The notes under the pieces are model-generated. The model made no database searches. It was not told where the DNA came from and was given only the letters and a program-made list of their open reading frames with translations. Positions 4,906 to 5,236 of a stretch of 5,236 nt of DNA are shown here, piece after piece (within the stretch, counting starts at the first letter, position 1; the number at the start of each line of letters is the position of its first letter). A program made the translations under genes and the position numbers. Source of the stretch: Candidatus Bipolaricaulota bacterium (GTDB lineage: Bacteria > Bipolaricaulota > Bipolaricaulia > UBA7950 > UBA9294); contig WFSM01000189.1 in assembly GCA_015485945.1 (NCBI GenBank), positions 1-5,236 of the forward strand, written 5' to 3'.

Positions 4906-5236
4906 ATGCGAATCTTGCGGGGGAACGACAGATTATGGTGTACAGACTGCCCGGTGGTTACCGCATGTGTGGTTGCTTCCATTGGTGATAAAGGTCGTCA
5001 GCGAATAACCGAGAATTTGCGATTTATCTCATATCGTGATGGGGAGGTTATTTTCCGCCAGGGTGACCCGGTGCGCGGTTTGTACGTTCTCTGCCGTGGA
5101 TGGGTAAAATTGCGTCTTATCACCCCGGCTGGCGAAGATCTTCTCGTTAGATTTTGCACTCCCGGCGAAATCCTTGCTGGTACGGCATCGCGAAAATACG
5201 CATATTCTGCAGTTACTGTCGGCGTTTCCACTGTGG
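4906..5236 (+). CDS. Crp/FNR-family transcription regulator, N-terminal part, cut by window edge
   Basis: The reading frame is open from 4837 to the right edge. Counting from the ATG at 4906, 110 residues are visible. Residues 44-90 are a cyclic-nucleotide-binding-type beta roll: RDGEVIFRQGDPVRGLYVLC, then RGWVKLRL, then PAGEDLLVRFCTPGEIL. This is characteristic of Crp/FNR regulators. Before it, WCTDCPVVTAC gives Cys12, Cys15 and Cys21 in the C-x2-C-x5-C spacing of the E. coli FNR [4Fe-4S] cluster. By hand alignment, the Arg that contacts cAMP phosphate in E. coli CRP (in RSA) is Tyr100 here (YSA), so cAMP binding is unlikely. FNR's fourth cluster Cys and the helix-turn-helix would lie beyond the window. 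The start is uncertain: ATG 4906 has AGGTGAT directly upstream, a full match to the 16S rRNA tail but very close, while ATGs at 4867, 4882 and 4885 are in frame. It is divergent from holA. Confidence 0.85.
   Translation, partial: MRILRGNDRLWCTDCPVVTACVVASIGDKGRQRITENLRFISYRDGEVIFRQGDPVRGLYVLCRGWVKLRLITPAGEDLLVRFCTPGEILAGTASRKYAYSAVTVGVSTV

Noticed and set aside
4998..5231. Minus-strand open frame of 77 codons at the right end
   Set aside because: It is the shadow of the Crp/FNR-like beta roll on the plus strand.
1..5236. A new defence, mobile or biosynthetic system
   Set aside because: All genes but one belong to familiar housekeeping or regulatory families. No transposase, integrase, repeat array, nuclease or toxin-like gene is visible.

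Overview
This is bacterial chromosomal DNA from a moderately GC-rich organism. It is densely packed with housekeeping genes, and no mobile element, CRISPR array or phage gene is visible. Supporting signs are Shine-Dalgarno-led genes, sigma70-type promoters, a tRNA with an encoded CCA end, and a YajC/SecD pair. The partial SRP RNA has the GUGCUAGG...GCGGU 5' segment that I associate with Bacillus-like and several other non-enterobacterial SRP RNAs. I cannot name the phylum from this window.

Layout. Positions 1-128 (minus strand) hold the 5' end of an SRP RNA, cut by the window edge. It lies directly behind a complete tRNA-Ser(GGA), and a good promoter for the pair lies at 140-168. Positions 129-246 are a divergent control region that also carries the promoter of a rightward gene cluster. 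That cluster (247-3852, plus strand) is mgtE (magnesium channel/transporter), a small membrane protein I do not recognise, yajC and secD. Gaps are -1, 6 and 19 bases, so it looks like one operon, perhaps with an extra internal promoter before yajC. secF does not follow secD. Instead holA (DNA polymerase III delta subunit) comes in from the opposite strand, and the two coding tails overlap by 20 bases.

Positions 4763-4905 are a second divergent control region, with a clear holA promoter and some small palindromes. From about 4906 to the right edge runs the start of a Crp/FNR-family regulator. Its N-terminal Cys-x2-Cys-x5-Cys motif matches oxygen-sensing FNR proteins, but the window ends before the DNA-binding domain.

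How the parts relate. The left half has a protein-export and membrane-biogenesis flavour: SRP RNA targets nascent membrane proteins, while YajC and SecD help the Sec translocon finish translocation. MgtE and the unknown protein are themselves multi-span membrane proteins. holA and the FNR-like regulator look like unrelated neighbours. I found no convincing new multi-gene system. The points most worth a second look are the near-abutting tRNA-Ser/SRP RNA pair, secD without an adjacent secF, the unknown membrane protein coupled to mgtE, and the FNR-like regulator.
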